Positions 1 through 8,250 are shown, counted from the first letter of the stretch. The stretch: DNA of 12,206 nt from Cyclospora cayetanensis (GCF_002999335.1 NW_020312326.1:1-12206); one strand, 5' to 3'. The notes: a model not told the origin generated them from the sequence alone. A program made the numbers and translations.

Positions 1-466
1 ACTATGGGCTGAATCCTATCCTGGTCCGAGGTAACATGTCATGTGCTCCGCGCAAGCGCATCCAGGGACGGAGGCAAAGTTAATTAGAGAAGAAATCCAC
101 ACTTTGTTCTGAGCACAATCAGGGCAATCTCAACGTGGTATTGCTTCGTCTTCTGGTCATTCTCGAGTTTGGCAATTAGTGCAGGCGCATGGCTGTCAAA
201 AGCACAAGACTCCAGGAATTTTGATAGGCTCCGTAACCTGTCAAAAGCAAGAGCGCTTGCACTGCACAATAATGAATAGCTGGGGTGTCGGGACAGTGCA
301 TCGGCGACCACATTGGTGATGCCCTCAAGGTACTTCACTGCAAGGTCGTACCAGAGGAAGTGCCTAATCCAGCAAGAATTCTACGCTTATCGAAATCCTG
401 AAACTCTTGGAAAAGTAAACTACCGATTTCGTGTAGAGCTAAATAGTAAAATGGCGCGCCCATGTA
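1..466. repeat. Left arm of 466-bp terminal inverted repeat
   Basis: This stretch is the reverse complement of 11741-12206, base i pairing with base 12207-i without gaps. Comparing the two by eye gave 11 mismatches (about 97.6% identity), all but one of them transitions. Similarity stops abruptly inward of 466. The content is the C-terminal half of a Ty3/gypsy RNase H and the linker after it, so this is a duplicated retroelement fragment and not the terminal repeat of a DNA transposon. The repeat reaches both window edges, so its true outer end is not visible. Confidence 0.95.
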
Positions 467-845
467 AATAGTGTCGACACTTTTCCACACCCCATCACGA
501 CACATAGAGATCTTTTCCCGCACTGGATCCCGCTGCTTATCTTAGCTAAAGCGATGAAGATTACAAGCAGGAGTTCGATGCTCTGAAAAAACAGCGGCCT
601 GTTGGGGGAGAACAAGGCTTCTACTGCCGTGTCAGTGGCATCTATTATCAGGAAGAAATGCCGCTCGTCATCGGGCAGCGTGAGTACCGGAGGACCTCTA
701 AATCGGTTGATACGCATCCTTGCTGCGGCACCAGCCTCCTCTACCCAAGTCATAGACTGTCCTCTTTTATGTAGCCCAGTAAAGAGAGCAGCGATCCGAT
801 TAACTCCGGGAAGAAATCTCGCTACTAACTTGCAAGTCCATTAAG
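84..845 (-). pseudogene. Ty3/gypsy pol remnant: RT thumb to RNase H
   Basis: Reading leftwards on the minus strand, an open stretch from about 842 to 439 matches the end of Ty3/gypsy reverse transcriptase and the start of RNase H. It shows the thumb-type sequence ARFLPGVNRIAALFTGL, then MTWVEEAG, the PVLTLPDD strand, the first catalytic Asp in FFLIIDATD, and the catalytic Glu in SIELLLVIFIAL. The frame is cut by TAG at 439-441 inside what would be the 'FTI..TDH.S' strand, and that TDH motif is itself degraded (LYTKS). A frameshift follows. The rest resumes in another frame and ends in the diagnostic GITNVVADALSR, followed by a linker that stops at 84-86. Upstream the sequence passes directly into gag, with protease and the catalytic RT core missing. 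The piece is clearly dead. RNase H identity is strong; assignment to the chromovirus lineage would be a guess. Confidence 0.9.
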
Positions 846-894
846 CTCCTCTGTTCCACATGGGTGTTGACAAGAGAGCAAGGTCATGTCTTGA

Positions 895-1413
895 CTGTTT
901 GAGTCACTGCGTATCCTGTCACGATCTGACACGACACTTCGCTAAATCTCGGATAAACGGGTAAGGAAGCAATTCTTCTCATGCGTTGTGGCGTTTGCAA
1001 GCCAAAGGTTCATCTTCTCGATATATCGATCTACTGGTGGATTCCTCTGCTTCAGTCTTCTCATTTCTTTCAAGACTTGCGGGTAAACTGCTGTCGGCAT
1101 GAACCAACGAGCCAGAGTTTGTATAAAGGCTTGGGCTGTAGTAATCCTTGCAGGCAAATGAGTCCTCGACCTGAATCGAGTCACCAACGAAGTATTTCTC
1201 CCTCAACTAACGTGTTAATACATATCCAACTGGCTGATCGAGTAATAGTGACCGTCATGTTGTTTTGTCACTACAAGTCACTGATGCATCCATAATCTTT
1301 TAATTGTCTAGCATGTCATGCCTTTCTACAAACTGTAGAGGTAGTGCGTTCAAGTCTGTTTGCAAGCCGGCCTCTGCCACTTTAACAGGTATTAAGCCAC
1401 CGTCAACGTCCAT
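895..1413 (-). pseudogene. Ty3/gypsy gag remnant (left element)
   Basis: A gag-like start lies at ATG 1413-1411 (MDVDGGLIPVKVAEAG). It aligns with the right-hand copy that begins at 9971 (MEVDGGAMPVEVGKAG). After internal stops and frame changes, a stretch at 1187-942 reads like a retrotransposon gag core: AQAFIQTLARWFMPTAVYPQ, then LKEMRRLKQRN and VDRYIEKMNLWL, which fits the usual 'LKQ..-sV..Y...' pattern of that domain. It is roughly 70-80% identical at nucleotide level (by eye) to 10223-10437 on the other strand. Similarity to the right copy ends near 895, where this element jumps to RT thumb sequence. No zinc knuckle, protease or early RT is visible, so an internal deletion joined gag to pol. 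Non-functional. Confidence 0.8.
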
Positions 1414-1499
1414 CGCAAAGGCTTAATTTCGAATTGCTGCTACGGGAAACCAGATGATTGGATTATCAGATGACTTCATAGAAGTCAGACAACTGTGTT

Positions 1500-1860
1500 A
1501 GGTAAATCTCGCATATCACTACATCCACAGCCAATGGATGTGCGGGGGATAGCTGCATTAAGCCCTGCACTGCTAGCAACTTTCTTCCCTATCTAGGGTT
1601 TCAGTAGAGCGACGCATAACTCCAGACTCAATACAAGCTTGATAAACAGCTTTCGAGTGTGTTTTATAAGAACTCCCGCATTGCTCTACCCACGCTCTTC
1701 AGAGCTTTCGACATGGGGGGATGAGACAGCTAGGATACACGTAGCTGCGCACTCTCAAAATTCCGTAGAATTCACAGCTAGGTGCATGTATCATCTCTAT
1801 CACACCCCCGTATTTCGCGAAATTGCATTCTCTCGTCTCGAGCTGGCAGCCCGTTGCAAT
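1500..1860 (-). repeat. LTR-like / 5' region of left retroelement
   Basis: This lies just upstream of the left gag start in the element's direction. The core at 1619-1650 (as plus strand, CTCCAGACTCAATACAAGCT and onward) recurs at about 9244-9272 in the same orientation and at 9760-9791 in the opposite orientation. Similarity continues patchily into both sides, including the AGCAGTGCA-GGCT block near 1570 that matches near 9835. A TATAAAA-like motif on the minus strand (1668-1662) sits just before the core, as expected for an LTR promoter. Exact LTR ends, primer-binding site and target duplications could not be fixed, so the limits are approximate. Confidence 0.6.
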
Positions 1861-1899
1861 AAATAGGAAACAAGTCCAGACAAGGCACTTAGACAATTC

Positions 1900-3174
1900 T
1901 TTACGAGTTCATGTTTAAAAATAGTTGAAGTATTAGCTAAGCCTGCTGTACGTTCCAGTTCGTACTGCATCAAGTCCACCATTACAGAACATATATGGTG
2001 AAACAACAGTGCCTCCTTAGATCTTCCCCCCCCCTTAGGGAAGCATTCTTCACACTTCCTGATGGCTCTATGGCTGTGTAGCAACCTCCCTACGCCTCCA
2101 TTTTCTGATCTCCGCTTTCTGTAGCTGCCTGGCCTGTTTCTGTGGCTGCCTCTGCTTCCATACTGTTGCGCCTTCCCCTATTTCTGTCTGCAAGCTAATA
2201 AATGGTTATTTTAAGAAAGTGCTGGCAGCTCCGTAAGTAGCTCGTTTCTAACTTCCTTTCGCCTAAGCCTCCGCCTAATAAGCCTCTACACTCCCTGTTA
2301 CTCGCGTCTCTGCCCCTGTTAAAGGACCCTAGCTCTATGCGGGGGGGCAGGGGGATGCGTGTGAACCACTGCGGACACCTCTGAAAAATTAAGCGGCTCA
2401 GAAAGCCTTTCAACAGGCAGACCTGTTAGAGGTATACTCATTGGAAAATGGCTGCATTTCCCAAGGCGTGCGTCGGTTCCGTAGGGAACACCGCCAACAC
2501 TTCCACGAGCCCTCATGCGCAGCAGCAGCCGCACGCGATTATATTGAACTCTTCTTCTTTTCTGTCGTTGCTGCTGCTCCTGTTGTGCCTGCCGACACAT
2601 CTTTTTCTTGGGTCATATGTTTCTTGCTGCTCCGGAAGGCACCTCCTCGTCCAGCCCCTTCCCTTCCCTTACCCGTGCCTGCCTGACTGCTAGGAAGCCG
2701 TGGACAGAGGAGGTCCTCAGGAGGATATGTATATATATTTATATACATATATATTTATATCCTCCTATATATACTACCGACACTCCTGCCGCTACAGCCG
2801 CCACTCGTGCCCTCTGCCTGCAGCGACTTCCCTATGCATGGATGGATGGCAAGCTTTGGCAGACTCCTCGGACCCCAGGCAACGTCGGGGACGGAGTTTA
2901 AGACACAAAAACTATACAAAACGCAATAAGAGACGCGGGAGAAGAAGCAGGAGGTCATCTCACGGGAAGCCGCTGAGACACGAGAAGACTACTATGTACA
3001 CAGGGATGACGAGATGAGAAAACACAGGATACAGCAGCGTTTTCCTCTTACACCTGCTGGTGCTGGACCGCCAGCCTTCCCTCCCTTCTCCCTCCTCCGT
3101 CTCTTCGCACTTGCATGCGCCGCTAAATAACCCCGTGTCTCTGCGAACGACTCGCCAGTGCCGCCCCCCCCGCC
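1900..3174. other. Gene-free stretch downstream of the phosphatase
   Basis: No convincing coding region on either strand. The open frames here are short, mutually overlapping, often lack ATG and have no recognisable domain. The DNA is pyrimidine-rich on the plus strand, with C runs near 2028-2036 and 3161-3170 and a G run near 2341. From roughly 2450 rightwards its composition shifts toward the CTG-rich style of the centre. The part next to 3174 is presumably the 3' UTR of the phosphatase; no clear polyadenylation signal was identified. Confidence 0.5.
2719..2766. repeat. AT-rich hairpin with 10-bp perfect arms
   Basis: AGGAGGATAT at 2719-2728 is the exact reverse complement of ATATCCTCCT at 2757-2766. 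The 28 bases between are almost pure A/T and themselves partly palindromic (TATGTATATA and TATATACATA both occur). It looks like a microsatellite-based cruciform. A transcription-end function for the phosphatase, whose stop codon lies about 400 bp away, is only a possibility. Confidence 0.7.
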
Positions 3175-4991
3175 TTATTTTTGAGAGGATGCCGCAGCAG
3201 AAATAAATCCTCCTGCCGCAGCGCACGAGCCAGCCAGCTTAAGCTTGCAGCGCCGGACGCGGGGGTGTTGCGCAGCGAGCAGCTGCTGCTCGGCAAAGTC
3301 GCACATCTTCTGCTGCTGTTGCTCGAGCTCCTCCGTCATCTGCGCAACACGGTGAGTCAGGAGGGGTTCCGGGGGAAGGGGAGCTCCGAAGCGATCCCAC
3401 CGCGTGTCTACAAACCGCAACAAATCATCGAGCAGCACCACGTTGCAGGAAGTGCTTTTGCTGCTCCTCGACGAGCCTTTCCAGCGCAAGCTCTCCGGCA
3501 ACACCAGCGGCTGCTCTCCGTCCACCAGCCAACGCACAACAACATTCGGATGGAGCTGCCTCTTCGCTTTTGGCTCAAAGGGCAGCAGAGACACCAAGGG
3601 ATGCGCTATCGGCAAGGGAAATGCCTTCGCCTGATTAACAGGCCCATCAAGACACGTCTCTTCCCCTGATGCAACACTCGGAAAACCAACGGCTGGGGTG
3701 TCTGTACGGCCAAGACCGCACGCCTTGCAACAACAGCAATCACCCCCGCTCAACCACGCAGCTTGTTGCTCAAAAACAACAGGCACCCCCGACGATGGCT
3801 GGCTATGCTGGAAGGCTGCTGCTGCTGACAAAGCCACCGCTTCTGCTTCTGTTTCCTTTCCCCCTTCCCTCCAGCAGCCCCCCCTAAGTCTGCCGCTGCT
3901 CTCCCCCTCCGGCAGAACCTCAGGCACCTCAGCTGCTGCTGCACTATTTTGATGCGCCTCCCCCGCGCTACTGCCGTCGCCACTGTCGTCGTTCAAAGGC
4001 TTAAGCAGCAACAAGTCTGCCTGCAGATAGCAGCCGAACTGGGGTATCTGGATGTGGGCAGCTTCAACCCCCAAGGCAGCCTGTAGCGCGAGGAGAGCCG
4101 ACTGATGCGTCACGAACACACAAAGCCCCTCGACATCCGCCTCAGAAGTCTCCCCAACCCCCTCAGCGAGGGGGGGAGGAAGGGGGCTGCATGCAGCAGC
4201 AGCCGCACTGCCGTTCGCCATGCGCTCCAGACGGGCAGCAATCTCAATGAGGCTCAGACCGCCAGCTCTCCATCCCGCTTCTTCTTCTGCGTATTGCAGA
4301 CGCGCTACGAGATCAGCCCCTCTAAATATTGCGTCCAGAAGCTCCTTGGGGGTAATCTCGACGGTTTCCCCATCGCTTTGTTCTTTAGCTGCTGCATCTT
4401 GAGCTGCTGCATCTTGGGCTGCTGCATCGTTAGCTGCTGCATCTTGAGCTGCTGCATCTTGAGCTGCTGCATCGTTAGCTGCTGCATCTTGAGCTGCTGC
4501 ATCGTTAGCTGCTGCATCTTGAGCTGCTGCATCATTAGCTGCTGCATCTTGAGCTGCTGCATCATTAGCTGCTGCATCGTTAGCTGCTGCATCTTGAGCT
4601 GCTGCATCTTGAGCTGCTGCATCTTGAGCTGCTGCATCTTGAGCTGCTGCATCTTGAGCTGCTGAAACGCATACTTCTGCATCTTGAGCTGCTGCATCGT
4701 TAGCTGCTGCATCTTGAGCTGCTGAAACGCATACTTCTGCATCTTGGGCTGCTGCATCTTGAGCTGCTGAAACGCATACTTCAACCGCTGGAGATCGCTC
4801 ATGCTGCGCATCCGTACAGTCTGCCGTCAGCCCACCACCGACGGGCTGTAGAAGACTGCCGAGGAGGGGGGGGAAGTCTCTTGGCGGAGTGGTAAGGGAG
4901 CTGCATGCAGTGCTGCTTCTTGTGCTGCTGCAGTTGCTCGCGGCAGTGGCAATGGAGGTGTGACTCGCCATGCCGCTAGCACTGCTGCTGA

Positions 4992-5025
<34 letters not shown>

Positions 5026-6678
5026 TGCCAGAGGCGAAAGGTTCGAGGTGCTCCCGCCATGCAAGAAAGGAAGCGGTATGCCATGATACAGATAGGCTCC
5101 ATAGAGAGAAACGAACTTCTTCATGACGCGAAGACCTTCCTTGCTCTGCCACCCTGTCAGCTCCCGCAGCAGTGCAGCCTCCCCCTCCAGAGAGGCGCAT
5201 GCAGCCGCATAGCTGCTGCTGCAGCACAGCGCCTTCCGCTTGTGCAGCTTCACGAGCGGACTCTTCGCCTTCAGAGCCAAAGAGGCGGCAGACCCCGCGG
5301 CTGCGGTGTACAGGGAGCTCTCAGTGTCTACATGCAGACCCCCCCCCCCATTATTTCCAGCTAGCTGCAGCCCAGATATGACTGCCTGTGCAGTTTGAAT
5401 GCACCGGATAGACTCTGTGCTGCACACCATCACACGAACGTCGCGCCGGAGATCCTCCTCCCTGGATGCAGCAGCAGCAGCAGCAGCTGCTGCTGCTGCT
5501 GCTGCAGCCGGCTCAGTCGGAACTGCACTTCTGGAGGGAACCGCCGATGCAGCAGCACACACGCAGCAGCAAAAACGGCGCAGCTGAGCCAAGGAACGCT
5601 GCAGCTGCATGCCGACTGCAACCGACTGCCTCCATCCAGCTATTGTTAAAGATCCCGGTGAGCCTCCAAACGGCCAAACAGCGTCTGCCGGCTCGTCGAC
5701 TTTGTTGCTGTCGCTGCCGCTGTCTGCTGCCTTAAGTGTTGCTGCCGTAAGGCCTCCCTTCTCCAAGTCGCCCCTGCAGCTGCAGCTGCTGCTGCTGCGG
5801 CTGCTGCTGCTGCTGCTGCTGCTGCAGCTGCTGCTCTGCTCGGCGCCTGCTGCTGCTGCGAGACAGCAGCTGCAGCGATCCCCCGCATCCAGAGTTTCGT
5901 GGCTTGCAGAAACCCCCTCTCTCCCCTGTCCTCCATCTTCGCTGCTACCGCTGCTGCTGCTGTTGCTGCTGCTGCTGTTGCTGCTGCTGCCAAACGTGCT
6001 GCCCCCTGAAGCACCCCCGTCCGCTGTGTCATCGCCTACAGGAGCAGCAGCAGCAGCAGCAGTGCTCATCGAAGACTCCGTGGAAGAGACACGAACTTTG
6101 GGAGCTCTTGCACCGTGGCGCATGAAGACAACCATACCCAGGTGTCTTGCTGCCGTGTATCCTTCAGCTACGTAGGAAAACTTTTCGCCGTTGCCTGCTG
6201 CTGTCGTTGCTGCTCCTGTCGTTGCTGTCGGCGGTGCTGCTGTTGCAGCTGCAGCCAACGCGCCTCGATATCCACAGCGGCAGATCTCTGGGATCGAGGA
6301 GCGACACCACGACGAACAGTCTGCTCCTCCTCCTGCTTTCGCTGCTGCTGCTGGGGAAGCACCGCAAGCCCCTTCGGATGCGTGGCAGTGGCAGCGCAGA
6401 CAGCTCCTCAACTGTGGCAGATGCTCCTGATGCAGCGGCGAACTGACGCTGCCGTGCCCGCAAGGAAACATTGCAGCGGCGCAACTCGAACCAGTGAGCA
6501 GCAGAGGAGACGATGCGCAGGCTTGGAGAACGCCACTGCCGCTGCTCTTGCTGAAACTGCTGGCGAAACGAGGCGTGCTGCAGCTACAGCACGTGCTCAA
6601 AGAACTGGCTCGACTGCCTCGAGCCGTGAGTGCCGCCAGCTCTTCCGCCGCAGCAGCAGCAACGGCAGTGGGCTGCAT
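3175..6678 (-). CDS. Histidine acid phosphatase (clade 2) with giant low-complexity inserts
   Basis: A 1167-aa frame from ATG at 6678-6676 to TAA at 3177-3175, preceded by an in-frame TGA 15 bases upstream of the ATG. Histidine acid phosphatase landmarks appear in family order: FMRHGARAP (residues 185-193; nucleophile His188), GSLTIAGWRQSVAVG (342-356), VCSTESIRCIQTAQAVISGL (418-437; phosphate-binding Arg425), LYGAYLYHGIPLPF (525-538), GWRAGGLSLIEIAARLERM (802-820), FVTHQSALLALQAALG (855-870), PQFGCYLQADLLL (879-891) and a C-terminal DGEQPLVLPESL strand (1053-1064). Such enzymes hydrolyse phosphomonoesters, usually in secretory or lysosomal compartments. The domain normally takes about 350 residues but spans over 900 here because Ala, Ser, Gly, Cys and Gln runs interrupt the loops. 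The conserved Asp after His858 is Gln859, so activity is uncertain. The 180-residue Ala/Ser/Cys-rich N-terminus has no obvious signal peptide; an upstream exon is possible because a pyrimidine-rich stretch ending in CAG sits just before the ATG. Some low-complexity segments might be in-frame introns. Confidence 0.85.
4384..4782 (-). repeat. 15-bp tandem array encoding Ala-Ala-Ala-Gln/Asn-Asp pentapeptides
   Basis: Within the phosphatase (residues 633-765), a 15-bp unit reading GCTGCTGCATCTTGA or GCTGCTGCATCGTTA on the plus strand repeats in frame. Seventeen uninterrupted pentapeptides (residues 677-761) carry Gln or Asn at position four. Before them are three copies of EVCVSAAQD, defining 45-bp and 60-bp higher-order units at residues 633-647 and 648-667. 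The array lies between the LPF motif and the GWRAGGL motif, that is, in a loop of the enzyme. Since the period is a multiple of three, other frames and the opposite strand also stay open. Confidence 0.95.
4994..5023. repeat. (CTG)10 tract encoding a Ser run
   Basis: Ten perfect CTG triplets, with three more at 4982-4990 after an ACG interruption. Read on the minus strand in the phosphatase frame they give AGC codons, a Ser run at about residues 552-562 directly after the YHGIPLPF motif. Confidence 0.95.
5467..5506. repeat. 40-bp perfect palindrome encoding poly-Ala
   Basis: A GCA-repeat block flips to a GCT-repeat block at 5486/5487, making a perfect 40-bp palindrome. On the minus strand it encodes Ala at residues 391-404 of the phosphatase, with codon use switching from GCA to GCT at the centre. 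The tract lies between the GWRQSVAVG motif and the STESIR motif. Confidence 0.95.
5774..5835. repeat. CTG/CAG tract encoding Ser-rich insert
   Basis: Imperfect CTG runs interrupted by CAG and CGG. In the phosphatase frame they encode the Ser-rich segment at about residues 282-302, in the long insert between the RHGARAP motif and the next conserved block. Confidence 0.9.
5942..5991. repeat. CTG/TTG tract encoding Ser-Asn-rich insert
   Basis: CTG triplets with regularly placed TTG variants. On the minus strand this gives Ser runs with single Asn residues (about residues 230-245), 40-60 residues after the catalytic RHGARAP motif. Confidence 0.9.
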
Positions 6679-7272
6679 GCTGCTAATTGCTGCTCAGAAA
6701 GCAGCAAAAAGCAGCATGCGACCCCTTCGAGAGGCCCCTAGTGCCGCGGGAGCAAGCAACACCCACCACGAGAGAGCAGCACTCTCCTCCGACACCTCCT
6801 CCCCGCGAACGCTGTACAAAAGACACACGAAAGCCAGCCAAACCCCTCCCTCCCCCCAGAAGGTCCTCCCTTAGAAGGCGCCCTCTGCAAGCAAAAGCTG
6901 TTGCTGAGAGACTCCTCCAACGGCTTTTTGCAGGTGTGCAGCGCGAGCTGCTCGAGAGGCTGCAGAGCGACTGCTGCGCGCCTGCGCTGAACGCTCCCAC
7001 CTGCCCGCGAAAAACAACGAACAGCCCTCGCTCGTCCTCTTCTACACAAGCGACTACGTGCTGAGGTGTATCTACAGCTATCGGGGGCACACGCATGGGA
7101 AACGGGCCTGTCGCAGCACGGCTACGGTGCGATCGGCTGCTGCTGGTGCTGACGCACTCCCCAAAACAGCCCCCCCCAAACACCACTTGGGCGCAAGCGA
7201 CGCCATACTGCTGCTGTTGCTGCCGGAGGGTGTTGCTCTCGCGCACGGGCAGCAGACAGCCCTCGAAGACGT

Positions 7273-7276
<4 letters not shown>

Positions 7277-7302
<26 letters not shown>
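7277..7302. repeat. (AG)13 microsatellite
   Basis: Thirteen uninterrupted AG dinucleotides upstream of the phosphatase; as CT on the minus strand it is a polypyrimidine tract in the probable 5' flank. It is not a multiple of three, unlike the coding repeats, which agrees with a non-coding location. Confidence 0.95.
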
Positions 7303-7303
<1 letters not shown>

Positions 7304-7916
7304 ATTGCGCAAAGAAGACGTAGAAGAAGCGGTCCAGAAAGTTCGGGGAGGCAGTGTGCCCCCCGAGAGAAATATATATTTACAACAAGAGTCAAAGAAA
7401 GCCTCGATGGTGTGGGAACCTGCTGCTGCTGCGGGTGGTCTCCTCGAGCTCTATGCAACAAAGTGGGAGGGCAGCAGGTGCGCGATTCTCGTTGTTGCTA
7501 GCTTTGGAGAGCACGTACAGTTGCCGCCGCTGCAAGAGCAAACTGGAAACGTCCAAGACTGCTACTGCCCGCCACAGCACCACAAGCGCCAGGCGTAGCG
7601 AGTGAATAATCGGAGGAGCAGCCACAGCAGCACGAGAACAGGAGACTCGGTGCCCTTCCGCGGGTGCGTCGAGGGAGCCACAGAGACTCTTCACGCGTCC
7701 ATACACCTGGATGGAGCCCACTAAAAAGAGGTGGGGGCTCCCTCTTCTGCTGCAGTAGCAGCCTCTGCCCTCAGGAAGCGTCCTGGGCACCACTCGCTTT
7801 CGCCCGGCTGCAAACTCTCGGCTGTCAAAAGCAGCTCAGGAAAGAAATAGACGCAACTGGATCCTCCTCCTGACAGAAGAAAGCTGGACATAGAACTGCT
7901 GCAGCAGAAGAGGCCC

Positions 7917-7979
7917 TGCTGCAGTTGCTGCTGCTGCTGCTGCGCCGCCGCCGCCACAGCAGCAGCAGCAACTGCAGCA
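7917..7979. repeat. Hairpin: 23-bp perfect arms around a CGC-rich loop
   Basis: The arm at 7917-7939 (core CTGCAGTTGCTGCTGCTG) is the exact reverse complement of 7957-7979, separated by a 17-base loop rich in CGC. The non-repeat part CTGCAGTTG is mirrored too, so the pairing is not merely a by-product of the triplet repeat. Confidence 0.9.
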
Positions 7980-8250
7980 ACGGCTGCTGTCACTACAGCT
8001 CGACTCAGGGGCACCCTAAAGCGCCTCCCCGTCTTTTGCTGCTGATCTAGAAGCAGCAGGTATATATATATGTAAGCCAGAGCAGAGGAGAAGGCCGCCT
8101 GTGCTGCCCTCCCCGTCGCTGCTCCTGCCGTTGTTGGCGGTGCTGCAGTCACTCAGCGCACAGCTGCCCCTCCGCTACCAGAAAAGCAAGAGGGTTTGCT
8201 GCTGTGGCCAGCCGCAGCGCAACTTGGCTGAAAATCACAAGCTTCAGACC

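Larger units (their letters stand above)
6679..8250. other. CAG-rich 5' flank of the phosphatase, no gene assignable
   Basis: Several open frames of 100-210 codons cross this region on both strands. They overlap each other, mostly begin at non-ATG codons, consist largely of repeat-derived Leu, Gln, Ala or Arg/Glu runs, and show no domain I recognise. The region could hold 5' UTR, promoter, introns or short upstream exons of the phosphatase on the minus strand. A sequence resembling a splice acceptor (TTTGCTGCTTTCTGAGCAG on the minus strand, about 6689-6708) supports the upstream-exon option weakly. Confidence 0.45.

Noticed and set aside
1594..1604. Telomere-like CCCTA/ACCCT motifs near the left LTR
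   Set aside because: Only single isolated occurrences, no tandem heptamer array.
4105..4665. 186-codon plus-strand open frame rich in Cys, Ile, Leu and Ser
   Set aside because: It is the antisense shadow of the 15-bp array and of the catalytic HQS region of the phosphatase; no domain, and it stays open only because the repeat period is a multiple of three.
4384..4782. CRISPR-like or satellite array
   Set aside because: Units are 15 bp, contiguous and in frame with a protein; there are no unique spacers.
4305..4811. Minus-strand frame encoding MQQLKMQQLT-type repeats
   Set aside because: Alternative frame of the same repeat array. The phosphatase frame carries conserved motifs on both sides, this one does not.
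5609..6175. 188-codon plus-strand Leu-rich frame, membrane-like in look
   Set aside because: The Leu runs are antisense CTG repeats opposite the RHGARAP region of the phosphatase.
6683..7312. 209-codon minus-strand frame upstream of the phosphatase
   Set aside because: Starts at TTG within the (AG)n tract, no recognisable domain and low-complexity composition; kept only as possible 5' exon territory.
7721..8152. 143-codon minus-strand frame with Ala and Gln runs
   Set aside because: GTG start, repeat-derived residues and no domain; it crosses the hairpin at 7917-7979.
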